The translations under genes were made by a program, and so were the position numbers. Source: Atherix ibis (taxonomy: Eukaryota; Arthropoda; Insecta; Diptera; Athericidae). Taken from it: a stretch of DNA of 64,000 bases. The first letter of the stretch is position 1; the number at the start of each line of letters is the position of its first letter. Location of the stretch: contig OY282609.1 in assembly GCA_958298945.1 (NCBI GenBank), forward strand, positions 56,330,220-56,394,219. The letters run 5' to 3'. This document shows, piece by piece, positions 11,641 to 22,600 of this stretch. The notes under the pieces were generated by a model. That model saw only the letters and a list, made by a program, of their open reading frames with translations, did not search any database and was not told where the DNA came from.

Positions 11641-12431
11641 TAGTTCTGAATAAAACGTCATTCTTTTGCAGAAACGAATTCGATGAACCCAATTTTCGAG
11701 CACTTTTTCCACTAAATCAAGTCTTATGTCTTGAATAGCACGTTCAATATTGACTTCTAAAGCTTGAAGAGAGTCTAGTTTCTAGTCTTTAGCAAGAGCT
11801 AAAGACCAATGACTTCAAATAACCCCACAAGAAATAGTCTAATGGTGTTGGAAACCCAATTTCTTGAAATAATCGAATCTCCAAACTTTTCTCGCAATAA
11901 TTCGGTTGTTGCGCGTGCTGCAAAAGCCCCGTTTTGTTGGAACCAGATATTTTTAAGATCAAGTTCTTCCAATTTCGGCCATAAAAAGTTGGTTATCAGC
12001 GATCTACCATATACCGTTCTCCATTGACAGTAACGGTGTTACCAGCTTCATTTCGAAAGAAGTACGGACCGATGATTCTACCAGACCAAAAACCACACCA
12101 AACTGCCAATTTAGGTGAATGTAATGGGTGTTCATGAATAATTTGTGGATTTTCTTCGCACCAGAATCGACAGTTTTGTTTATTTACCGCACCACTCAGA
12201 TGAAAGTGAGCCTCATCGGAGAAAATGATTTTCTTAAAAAAATCTTTATCGTTTTCAATTTTATTTGATAATAAAAGTGAATAATTTTTAAACGTTGTTC
12301 TTGCGTATATCTCTTCATGATGAAATTGTAAGCATTATTGAATACAATGAAAAAAAAAGACAGATCATGACATATTACAAAATGGCCGAAACGTCACTTA
12401 GAAATCATATTACTCTTATTGGAAAACCCTA
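11641..12431 (-). mobile_element. Family B element remnant, copy 2 (duplicate of B1 right part)
   Basis: Almost identical to 8941-9731. It keeps the right TIR near 12412-12431 and the same decayed minus-strand transposase but has no left end, since the duplication began inside A1. It is therefore a passive duplicate, not an independent insertion. Confidence 0.85.
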
Positions 12432-13003
12432 TACAATGGTTAGGCACAGTCTCACCTCGACGTAATCTTGCTTTTGGCATTCTAACGCATATACTGGGAA
12501 AATAAAGAAGTTGTTCGTCTAAAATGACGTTAATTGTTCTACAATAATAACTTCACTTTATTTAACCTTGTTAACCATAACTACACATATTTATAATATT
12601 ACAAGATTTTATATTATTTTTTTTTGAATATTTATTGTAGCATTGCAATTTTGTAAAAATTGTTAATTATTGAAGAATTGATTTGTTGGAATTTTAAGCA
12701 TACTTTTTTAATATAATGTAATTGGATACTCTTATTTGATCGGATAAAAGGTTATTAAAAGTATTGTAAATGGCTTTAAACATCAAGTGTCAGTTACTGA
12801 AACCTATCGTATTTTATTATTTCGTGCCAGTTGTTGAAACTTCATAGTTTTATTAATTATATTGTAGAATCATTTACAAAGAACAATTTTTTTGAATTAT
12901 TTATTAAAGTACCAAAAAAAAAATGTTTTTTACAATCTTTTTATCTAGAATTGTTTTTTGCAGTCTTTTTACGAAAAACATTTGCTAAGACACTTGACAA
13001 TTC

Positions 13004-14020
13004 TAGAATATTTTTCTTACAGAAAAAATTGTGCAATTTTAAAAGTAGATTTTTTTTTTAAATTTTATTATTACAATCTCAAACTAAAAGTATTCGTTAC
13101 AAAATAACTAATTATTAGTTTTTTTAAGAGTGTATTTGAATACTTAAATTTACTTTATCAGTTAACCATATCTATGTGAGTGAAATTTGAACTTATTGAA
13201 TTAACTTGACAAAAATAAAGCAGAATCAAATGATCGATAAGAGGCGAATCACTTTTCTTGAAATTCCCATGACAAAATTCGTCTAACAAAAGAACTCTAT
13301 AGCAAGTAAATAAACAAATTTGATAATATAATTTTGATTTCAGTTCAATTATATCAATTTTTTCAAATTCATATTTTATCTTTCAATGGAAAATTTCAAA
13401 TATAATTCTTGCCATAAAGAATATTAAAAATTGATATTCTACTGTAGTCCATTAACTATATAAATAAATAAAATTATATGCAAGTACTCTGAATACTTTT
13501 AATTTTTTTAAGCTTTTAAGTTTGAAAGCAAATTTGATGTTTGAATGAAATTATTAAAAATATATTTTTGATTTTTAAAAAGTTGCTACATAATTGAAAT
13601 TTTCAGACAAATTTGATGAACAGATTTCAATTTTATGTAGCGGAGTTCAAATGTATCTTACAGTTAATGGAATTGTAATTAAGACCGAATGAGCTCTGAG
13701 AAATTCTATTGAGATAAGAGTACTCATTTGATGGTCTTCTGTTGACATGAATTGGTTCATACTGAAATTTGCGTACTTCCGTCGTTTTAGAAAATTCCCA
13801 ATTCATAAGAATTTTAACTATTTTAATTAGGAAGAATAGGATCAGATTATGATAAAAATTAATTGATTCAGAAAGAATTTTTTAACTAGTTGCACAAAAG
13901 TTGAATGGAGTTATTTGAGTTCTAAATAGACTTCTGAATCGGTACCAATTTCTCGTCACTTGTCCTGGGGTTGATCGTCTGAAAATATTTTAAGCCATCA
14001 TCTGGAAGTCGTTTAGGATT
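13004..14020. other. AT-rich non-coding stretch
   Basis: Unique AT-rich sequence. No exon or repeat that I can support. Confidence 0.5.
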
Positions 14021-14032
14021 TGCACCTTTGCC

Positions 14033-14335
14033 ATGCTTGCAGTAAGTAGTTTCACTTCCGGTTATAGCAGTTGTGTGGTTAGCATTAAAGCGAAAATTTT
14101 GACGCAGAAGGGAGGGGGACCGGAATTATCATTGTACTCATGCGTGTGGCTAGCCAATATGCTCTGTGACAGTTTATTACTCAGTTATTATAATAGCTGT
14201 GGTATTATAGGATTTTCATCCCTTAGTGAAGATATGCCATCAAATTTTGGTGTCTATCGTTACCAATATAATAAACTAGGGTTTTATTCTGAAGGTCACG
14301 GGATTAATATTTGCAATATTCCCGAAAGATCTTAG
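14033..14335 (+). other. Unrecognised open frame of 100 codons
   Basis: An uninterrupted plus-strand frame starting MLAVSSFTSGYSSCVVSIKA in a locally less AT-rich island (13.95-14.34 kb). It has no clear domain, signal peptide or splice context. It may be a decayed mobile element or chance. I assign no function. Confidence 0.2.
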
Positions 14336-14674
14336 GTACGAGTAGCTGTAGTTAGTGAAGCCATAACTTCTTAAACACAATCGCCGCGCAAAAGATTTCA
14401 ATTACCTAATAAAAAAAAACTTAAAAATGTATGTAGAACTTTTTATTTTGCATTGAAAACTTCGACTTTTTCGAACTTCTCCTTCAATATTTTTTCCCCG
14501 TTTTGATCTGACTATTCAAACTGAAATATGTTATTGGTGCCACTTAAATCAATCAAATTATATGTATACGAGGTATGGCAGAAAAGTATATGAAGGTGAT
14601 CGGGATACATTGTGGACTTCTACTAGACGTGCAGTACAAATTTCAACCTCGTCCGATAACGAATTATAGATGTA

Positions 14675-15890
14675 CCAGGTGTATAAGCTTAAAACCGCTG
14701 TTTGGTCATAGATGGCGTGAGTGAGCGTATTAAACTACCATGGGCACGCCATACTTTTTTTTATGAGTTTGACATTTATCAACATTAATCAGTGGACATT
14801 GTCAGCAATTTCGTACAACAACATACATTTTGCCTTTGGTAATAATGTATAGTTTTGTGCCAGAAAAAGAGCATATGCGGGAAGCTCTGCTTTTCTGGTT
14901 CAATTTGAAGAAATCGGTTGCCGAATCGCATCCAATGCTTACACTATGGAGGCCTATGCTGAGAGTGCTTTATCGGAAACAACGTGCCGAGATTGGTTCA
15001 GTCGATTCAAAGACGCCAATCTTGACTTGTGGGTCAAGAAGCGTGAAAATCGGCCTAGGAAGGTTGAGGACTATCAATTGTAGGCTCTTTTCGACGAAGA
15101 TGATACCCAATCACAAAAAATGCTCGCGAAGCAATAGGGCGTTACTCAATCAGCCATGTCCCAGTGTCTGCGTGCCATGAGGAAGATTGAAAAGATCGGA
15201 AAATGGGTGCCGCATGAATTGAACGATAGGCAGATGGAGCGATGCCAAAACACATGCGAAATCTTTCTCGCCTGACAAAAAAGAAAGTCGTTCCTACATC
15301 GGATTGTGACAGGCGATCAAGAGTGAATATATTTCGAGAATCCTAAACGCAAGAAATCCCGGCCAACTATCAACATCTTCCCCAAGACCAAATCGCTTCG
15401 GACGGAAGACGATGCTGTGCGTCGATTGGTGGGATGAGCAGGGTATCGTCTACTATGAGATGTTGTTAAAAAAATAGGACGGATTATCACAAAGACATGA
15501 CAAGCTGATTTTCCTTCACGAAAACGTACCATCACACACGTCAAAAATGGTCCGAAACTACTTGCATACACTCAACTGGGAGGTTCTACCACACCCCGCT
15601 TATCCACCAGACCTGGCCCCTTCCTACTACCACCTGTTTTCGTCGATGGGCCACGCGCTCGCTGAGCAGCACTTCGATTCTTACGAAGACGTCCGAAAAT
15701 GGCTTGATGAGGGGTTTACCTCGAAAGAGAAGAAATTTTTTTGGCGTGGTATCCACAAATTGCCCGAGAGATGGGAAAAATGTGTAGCTAGCGAGGGCAA
15801 GTACTTTGAATAAATTTGTTTTTGCTTTCTATGAAAAAAACATGTGTTTTTTTGAATAAAAAAACAGCGGATTTAAGCTTATACACCTGG
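14675..15890 (+). mobile_element. Family E mariner, copy 1 (E1)
   Basis: Terminal repeats CCAGGTGTATAAGCTTAAAA at 14675 and its inverted match ending at 15890, with TA on both sides (14673-14674 and 15891-15892), delimit a 1216-bp element of normal mariner size. Confidence 0.9.
14845..15813 (+). pseudogene. Family E mariner transposase, broken (E1)
   Basis: Starts with S-F-V-P-E-K-E-H-M-R-E-A-L-L-F. The readable parts are an N-terminal HTH block, K-W-V-P-H-E-L-N-D-R-Q-M-E-R (the conserved mariner linker), and a C-terminal part with L-N-W-E-V-L-P-H-P-A-Y-P-P-D-L-A-P-S. Multiple frameshifts and stops separate them, part of the region between the first and second catalytic Asp is missing, and the second catalytic site reads L-H-E-N-V-P-S-H-T (Asp to Glu). 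Dead copy. Confidence 0.85.
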
Positions 15891-17892
15891 TATATGAAGT
15901 AGACATGTATTGTAGGACAATGTAAGAAGAGGCTGGGCTCATAATCCGTATTCTGGCCAAAATGTCTACAATGAATATGATCATGTAATAGTAAACTAGG
16001 TAATTGAACGTTCCAAATACCAAAGCCACATTGGACTATTTGGGAATGAAACCGATGCTTTTAAAATTGTTGGACGCAGCAGATCTCCGATTTGCGCATC
16101 ACTGACTACGACCAAAAAATTGCATTATAAAGTGCATATATAAATATTGTACAAACGGTAAATATTTAAGCAATATTTTATAAAAAAATAGAAAATTATT
16201 TGCATTAAAATGTCATTGATTTTGCAGTTTGTCAATTTTTTTCCCAAAAACTTTTACAATTTAAAGCTTACAAGTAAAGAAAGAAATAATGTAGTTTACA
16301 CAAAAGTTCAATTGCAAAACTAAAACTTTTCTATGTACATTGGAATTCTATTTCCTTTGATGTGAAAAGCTTTAATGGCAATTTTAAAAAGCAAACAAAG
16401 ACTATTGAAGCTCTATTTCTGTTTTTTTTTTTTAATTTGCTGAATAAAAATCAAAAGTTCAAAACGCCAGCAGTAGTTGAATTTTTTATTTTTCTATTCT
16501 CAATTTCTCGTTAGTTAAATGAATGAAGAAAAAAACTTTCTAATAAATGTGCACAAGACATAATAGTTTGTTCGTGAATGCATGAATAGAATGCATACAC
16601 TTGTAGATAGAATGAGGATTATTATTTCTTTAAAGTAAACATCCTGATATGATTCTATGTAAATTTTTTTTTCATTGAAATTATTCTTAAAAGGAATTTA
16701 ATCTCTTCAGATGCACTTGCATCTAGAAATTTATCTTTATTTATTATGAATATCTTTTAAATGGAATTTCATTGATTGCGATTTTTGTATAATAATTCAG
16801 TATAAAAAAAAAAATAATAACATAAGGCTTGGTGTTGAAAATTTTCATAGACGCTGGGGCTTATATGACATCGTATATGAGGAGAAGTTGTATGAATAAA
16901 TTAGATGATGGCGTATGCATACATACATAGATACCAACATACGAGTCTTCATAATATCAAAATACGAATATTTAGTGTATTAGAAAACTTACTAATAAAG
17001 AATCTTCAAAATCACTTATGAAAGTAGTTCTCTTTAATAATATTGTTCGTACTTGTCTAGAAAGAGATAACGCTGACCTCATTTTTCTTAAATAGGTTTT
17101 ATACAGATTGTAATAAATAAAATCCTTTTATACTTGTAAGAAACTTGAAAAAATTTAATTTGGAATTTAATAAAACTCACTAGTACAAATGATAGTCGGA
17201 TATTCGAATTATTTTTATTACGAGTAGTTCCATTTATAATAAATGTTTTCCCAAAACCAAAAGCGTAAAGTTTTCGCTCATCATCATTTATAAAGTAATG
17301 TTTTGAAGAAAAAAAAATGCTTTCATTGAATTTATTTAATGTTTTTAATAATCTTAAATAATAAGATAATACCAAAAGGTAAAATTTCAAATTTAATAGC
17401 TTTAAGATAGAAAAATAGTACCAGTAGAGATACAGTATCTTTCTAATATTTTTGGAGCTGTAAATGTATTTGAAATTTAACCATATCCTAATTATACATC
17501 TGTTAAATAAGAATTTAAATAAAATTGATGGAGATTAATGAGGGCGCATATGGTACCAATACGAATATATGAATAGTACCTTAAATGCGTTTCTAACAAA
17601 ACGTTCACAAATAACATTTCTGATAGATTGACATAAAATTTTATACAAAACATAATAAAACCATTGTGAGAAGAATATATAAAAGGTATACTCTCACCCC
17701 TTTTGAAATAGATGGAAAAGTATATTATTTGGAATTTTAGCTCTGCCATCTACAAAAAATTTTAATTAGTCCAAAAGCAGTTTTAGGATAATAGGAAACA
17801 TAGAGATTAAAGAAGTTTTTTCTGTAAACAAATACCTGAAATGCTTCAGAAAACTTTAAATTGATTGTGTTATGGTTTTGGAAAGAAAATAG
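15891..17892. other. AT-rich non-coding stretch
   Basis: Two kilobases of AT-rich sequence between E1 and C1. The short minus-strand frames near 17.1-17.4 and 17.5-17.75 kb are Phe/Tyr/Ile-rich without splice context and are not called genes. Confidence 0.5.
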
Positions 17893-19124
17893 CTAAAGTC
17901 ATTCAACAAGTACTTAGCCTACAAAAGAAAAACGAAAATTTTGGAAAGGTGGCAATTTATTTTTCCACATAATCTCCTTCAAGCTCGATACACTTGGCCC
18001 AGCGATGCTCTAACTTTTTCAACCCGTCCAAAAAATACATTTTCTTGAGGGAAGCAACATAGGCCTCCGTGGCGACTATGATCTCCTCATTCGACCCAAA
18101 TCTATTCCCGGCGAGTGATTTTTTCAGGTTTGGAAACAGGGGGCCAAATCTGGAGAGTACGGTGGATGGGGCAGCAATTCGGCCATGGCGACGGCGGAGG
18201 TGTTCGTGGTGGAACAGCACTTTTTTCTTCGCAAAGCGGGGCCGCTTTTTCTTCAATTCGACGTCAAATCGGCCCAATAAGTCAGCATAGTAGCGCCCCG
18301 TGATTATTTTACGCTTCTCGAGGTAATCGATGTGGATCACACCTTGTGAATCCCAGAAAACGGTGGCCATCACCTTTCTGGCCAATCGAACAGTCTTCGC
18401 CTTCTTCGGAGCACGTTCGCCGAGTGAAGTCCACTGTTTCGACTGTTCCTTGGTCTCTGGTGTGTACCAGTGAATCCCAGTTTCGTCGACGGTCACGAAA
18501 CGACGCAAGAACTCCGCTGGATTGCGCTGAAACAGCGCCAAACACGTCGCCGATGTGGTCTCACGGTTGCGCTTGTTTTCCGGTGTGAGCAAACGCGGCA
18601 CCCATCAGGCCGACAGCTTTCTCGTGCCCAGTTCTTCGTGTAGAATATAATGCACCATTCCTACAGTCTCAGCTATCTCGTGAACTTTCAATCAACGGTC
18701 TGCCAACACGAGATCGTGGACTTTTTTAACGTTTTCCTCCGTAGCAGCCGTTTTCGGGGCACCTGGGCGCGGCTCATCAAAAACCGACGTGCGGCCACGA
18801 ACAAACTCGTTGAACCAATTCTTGACGGTCGCCATCGAAGGAGAAGCGTCACCATACACAGCATCCAAGCGATCTTTGATTTTGCTGCGCGTTTTCCCTT
18901 CCAAAAACAAGAATCTAATCACCGAACGATATTGTTCTTTTTCCATTTTTGTGCAACCGACTGACACGCTCGCTTTCAAAGGCTCTCAAAACAAAACTAA
19001 TGAAGGGAATCGACTGGAACTTTGACAGTAGGCTATCAAAAGAATGTACTGCACGATGGTAAATTTCTTTTGTGACAGCAGTTCCATCGGGCGGTGAGGC
19101 TAAGTACTTGGTGAATGACCCACG
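17893..19124 (-). mobile_element. Family C mariner, copy 1 (C1)
   Basis: The right end reads inward as CGTGGGTCATTCACCAAGTA, followed by TA at 19125. The left end is degenerate (CTAAAGTCATTCAACAAGTA at 17893). The size is about 1.23 kb. The TIRs resemble family A, and the proteins share the E-G-D-Y-V-E-K C-terminus, so A and C are related families. Confidence 0.85.
17957..18946 (-). pseudogene. Family C mariner transposase, broken (C1)
   Basis: N-terminal part starts MEKEQYRSVIRFLFLEGKTR with the first HTH and the conserved F-N-E-F-V-R-G-R-T. A stretch around residues 95-125 is frameshifted or lost. The C-terminal frame holds V-T-V-D-E-T-G-I-H-W-Y (Trp of the D-E-T-W motif changed to Gly) and the usual end G-D-Y-V-E-K. 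The second catalytic block is scrambled to F-H-H-E-H-L-R-R-R-H by small deletions, so two of three acidic sites are compromised. Confidence 0.85.
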
Positions 19125-19145
19125 TATTTTGGATAAAAAATATAT

Positions 19146-19818
19146 ATTTTCTGAATGTTAAGTTCAATAGGAGTATGGTAAATGACGACCATACTCAGAA
19201 AACACATGTTTCAGCTGGGTATGCTTGATACTAGCTTTATGGATAGATTGGGAGGGGCGGGGTGGTTATTTGAATTAGTCCTGATATGTGGTCTCAGCAC
19301 TGATAGAAAAAATCATGCCAAAAACATAAAGGGGATAAAGTGGAGACACCCGAAGGACAAAAAAAAATAAAAAGAAAAAGAAGTGAAAGAACTTGAAAGT
19401 TATTAAAAAAAATTAAAAGAAAAACAGGAAAAAAACTCAGAGGGGGAGGAATAGAGAATAAGAGGGAAGGTAAGAAGTTGCGAAAATAAAAATGGATAGG
19501 CAAAAAAAAATCAGAAAAACAAAAAAAAATATTTTTTTAAAGAAAAAATAATAAAAAGAAAGGAAAAGAATTAAAAAAAAGGAAGAGTACCAAAGAAAAC
19601 CTAAAAAAATAAAAGAAAAAGGAAAAAAAATGGATGCTGCCGACAGATGATCTGGTTGGGGGAGCCTAAATGGAAATGCACCCTCTGGCCTGTCCCAACC
19701 GCCCTATGGCACATCGTGGTCACAATATATATTTTAAATCTAGAATTAATAGTCATAATAAATAATAATAATAGTAAATGATTAACTATACTCCTGTAGA
19801 ACTTAACGTTCAGAAAAT
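19146..19818. mobile_element. Unclassified MITE-like element with long TIRs
   Basis: Arms 19146-19183 and 19781-19818 are inverted repeats of about 38 bp with few mismatches (left begins ATTTTCTGAATGTTAAGTTC; the right arm reversed begins ATTTTCTGAACGTTAAGTTC). The 673-bp interior encodes no transposase. It contains a G-rich segment near 19250 (GGGAGGGGCGGGGTGG), a purine-rich tract and a GC-richer tail near 19630-19725. This fits a non-autonomous DNA element. No clear target-site duplication was identified. Confidence 0.6.
19351..19632 (+). repeat. Purine-rich tract
   Basis: About 280 bases that are overwhelmingly A and G on the plus strand, with blocks of AAAAAG, GGAA and AGGGGGAGG. The tract lies wholly within the MITE-like element and gives extreme strand asymmetry. 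It has no coding potential. Confidence 0.9.
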
Positions 19819-20283
19819 TATTGTATATTAAATTTTATATAATTTTATATACCTTCCTCGTGCCTAACAACACCTAAAATAAAATACTTTCGTTATTTAA
19901 TTGTTTGAATATTTATTTGATCAGGTGTTATATATTTGAATCTCTTATAAATTATTGAAAACATACAGATACAAATAGAGTTAGATTTATGTACGCATAA
20001 CAATATATAAATATGTAAAAGGGATTTTATCTACGTTATTTTTCCATGCTATTTTAAGGCGACATTAGCATATAAGCTACCTCAAAAAAATATTGAGAAA
20101 TATTTTTTTTATAACAATTTTATTTTATTTTTATATGGTACGTCAATGTTATTTCTTTCAAAATACAGTAATACATCAACAGAGGCATTGTTTTGGAACT
20201 TTTCTGATGTTATCGACAGACTGAGATGACGTCCTTTCCGTATTTTTTATTTTGAGAAACAAAAAAAAGTCGATTTTAATCAG
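19819..20283. other. AT-rich non-coding stretch
   Basis: No gene or repeat recognised. Confidence 0.5.
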
Positions 20284-20403
20284 ATGAATAGAGTTGAAGG
20301 TGGAGACTGTGTAATTGTAGAACATTCTTCTGATTGTCTTTCTGTTGAATCGTTGGTTTTGGCACAATATTGGCACACGCCCTCTCATGCCCAAATATTA
20401 AGG
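20284..20403 (+). CDS. Weak candidate exon, plus strand
   Basis: Forty codons, phase 0 at both ends, between an acceptor ending TTTTAATCAG and a donor GTAAAA. It reads MNRVEGGDCVIVEHSSDCLS then VESLVLAQYWHTPSHAQILR. The other two frames hit stops immediately. The phase does not match the other plus-strand candidates, and an antisense frame is also open, so it could equally be a transposon scrap. Family not recognised. Confidence 0.22.
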
Positions 20404-20524
20404 GTAAAACGATTTAAATTCAACTCACTACTCATTACCTTCAATATTAATCAACGGTCTTACAAGAGCCCTTTTTTTCTTTTTCTTTTTAAAGTTTAGA
20501 TTAATGAGGTACAGGGCGAAGCCT

Positions 20525-22217
20525 TCAAAAGGTACTCGCCTGGAAAAACCTTCTACCTGTCAAAAGAGTTATGCGGGATTTTAACCCCGCTAAAACATAA
20601 CCTGCACCTATAATCTTGCTCCCGGAACAATAGTTCTCCGGCGGCACTCTTTGGTAAATTCTACTTCGTTGGGGTGTTATTTTTGATGTTATTGCTGTCC
20701 TGATGTTATAACGCCTCACGGCCTATTCTTCGTACGTGGTGCAAAGTACGTTGATAATAGATTCCGCATACTCTGCAACTCTGTTCCAAGCTGATTGGCT
20801 CTTCAGCATGCACTCCACTATGTTTCCTGGACTGATGAAATGGTCCAGATTTCTCTCCAGTTCTGCCCGTGTCCTCTCGTATAAGGGGCATTGGAAGAAC
20901 ACGTATTCTGCATCTTCGATCACATCGCGGCAATGATGACAGTTTGGGGAGTATGCCCGAAAGCAACCGTGCCCAGTCAAGCGTTGTGTGATGTAATACC
21001 CGACTTCCCCGTGCAGGCGAGAAGACCCATTTGGTGACATCTGGGATCAGCCGACGAGTCCACCGACCCTTCGTCGAGCTGTCCCACTTCTCTTACCAGA
21101 GGCGAAGACTCTAGGGTCTCTCCTCTTCACATGGTACCTTTCGCCGCTCTTCCTTCTTCCCACGATATTGGCGTTCCCGCTCTCTTGCCAGGATGTCGAT
21201 GGGTGGGCATGATGCCTCAACGTTGACCGCATCGTGTGATACCATTCGGTATACCGACGCTACTCTGACCGCTGAGAGCCGCTGGACTGATGACATTATC
21301 TTGCGGTATGTTGTTAGCTCTAGCGATTTCGCCCACACTGGTGCTCCGTATAGCAGCACAGAGGTAACTACAGTTGCCAGTAGTCGCCTTCGGATTTGCC
21401 TGGGGCCTCCGATATTGGGTATTATCCGCGAGAGCGCACCCTGTACCGCTGATGCCTTCCTGCTGACGCTGGAGATATGCTTCTTGTAGTTGAGTCTGGC
21501 ATCCAAGACCACTCCCAGATACCGGATATAGGGTAGCGACTTGATGTCGTGGTCACCTACTCTTATTGTGATGGTCTCCATTTTCTTCCGGCTACTCACA
21601 AGGAGTGCCTCGGTCTTATATCCACTGTTCTATCCTCCAGATGGTGGTGGAGAATGCGGCTTCCAGTTCTTCCAAGTGTTTAGATACAAGACCAACCGCT
21701 ACGTCGTCCGCGAAAGCGACGAGTGTTGTGTTCGTCGGCAATTCTAGATGGAGTATGCCGTCGTACATGACGTGCCACAAGAGTGGCCCCAGGACAGAGC
21801 CCTGAGGTATCCCTCCCGTGCCTCATGCTCCGCTGGTCCCTCCTCCGTCTCGTAGTGCAGTAGTCGATCACTGAAGTATGATCTGACCATCCTCCGTAGG
21901 TAGTAGTGCACCCCCATGTTCTCAAGAGCCTCCAAGACTCTATCCCAGCGGGCCGAGTTAAACGCATTCTTGATGTCCAGAGTGACAATGAGGCAATACT
22001 TTTTGGAACCGCCTTTCCATCTCTTTCCTGAGATGGTTTCCTTTGCAATGCTCGTGACGAGTTCCAGCGCGTCGATGGTCGATCTCCCCTTCCTAAATTC
22101 GAATTGGATTTCGGAGAGTTGAGGATCAATGTATAGCTCCAATCTGTCGGCCACTATCCGCTCCAAGCTCTTCCCGTCCGAGTCCAGCATGCAAAGTGGA
22201 CGATAGGATATATACAA
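20525..22217 (-). mobile_element. R1-type non-LTR retrotransposon, 3' half, decayed
   Basis: Minus-strand frames in order: reverse transcriptase start Y-R-P-L-C-M-L-D-S-D-G-K-S-L-E-R-I-V (near 22190), F-E-F-R-K-G-R-S-T-I-D-A-L (near 22090), L-D-I-K-N-A-F-N-S-A-R-W (near 21960, holding the first RT Asp), then in shifted frames the Q-G-S-V-L-G-P and A-D-D region, R-Y-L-G-V-V-L-D-A-R-L (near 21520), and a C-terminal tail with L-T-G-H-G-C-F-R-A-Y and C-H-H-C-R-D (near 20940). The order and tail resemble the R1 clade. At least four frameshifts or stops are present and the 5' half is missing. Such elements copy themselves by target-primed reverse transcription. Confidence 0.8.
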
Positions 22218-22529
22218 GATCCCTCAATCATTCCATATTTATCAATATTCTATATTTAAGGCCTCCTCAGCAAGATACGGTTTCCGCTACTTCTTGGGTT
22301 TCCGAAAATGCTTTATGACCATAGACTCGTTGCACTATTTTCTACAAGTTAAAATCGGGGATCAACCAAGCTAAATAAAAAATTTGATGACTCTGGGATC
22401 ATGTAGTTACTGGTAGAAGCTTTTACTCAACATCTAGAGAGGACTAACGTACAAGATATGTGATACACCTCCATATATAAAAAAATACAATATAAAAAAT
22501 ATTTCTAATATAAAAAAATTAATACTTAC

Positions 22530-22600
22530 AATCCAAACTTGCGAAGAAGGGCTTTTAAAATCAACTTGCATTTCTCTGTAACGAATGTCACAGATGATTT
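22530..22600 (-). CDS. Candidate internal exon, minus strand
   Basis: A 71-bp exon with the best splice signals in the window: a pyrimidine tract ending CTTCTTACAG and donor GTAAGTATT. The preferred frame (two leading bases, then 23 codons) reads IICDIRYREMQVDFKSPSSQ followed by VWI and ends in phase 0. Joined to the exon at 6639-6715 this gives a polar segment leading directly into a transmembrane helix, as in a type I membrane protein. One alternative frame is open. I do not recognise the family; the link across about 16 kb of intron is inference. Confidence 0.5.

Larger units (their letters stand above)
10312..13003. repeat. Tandem duplication, copy 2 (A2 plus B flank)
   Basis: Second copy of the unit at 7675-10309. 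The junction is at 10309-10312, where the copy 1 flank (GACAATTC) runs directly into the family A end. Copy 2 flank ends at 13003, after which the sequence is unique. The B left TIR and the retroelement left of B1 are not duplicated. Confidence 0.85.
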
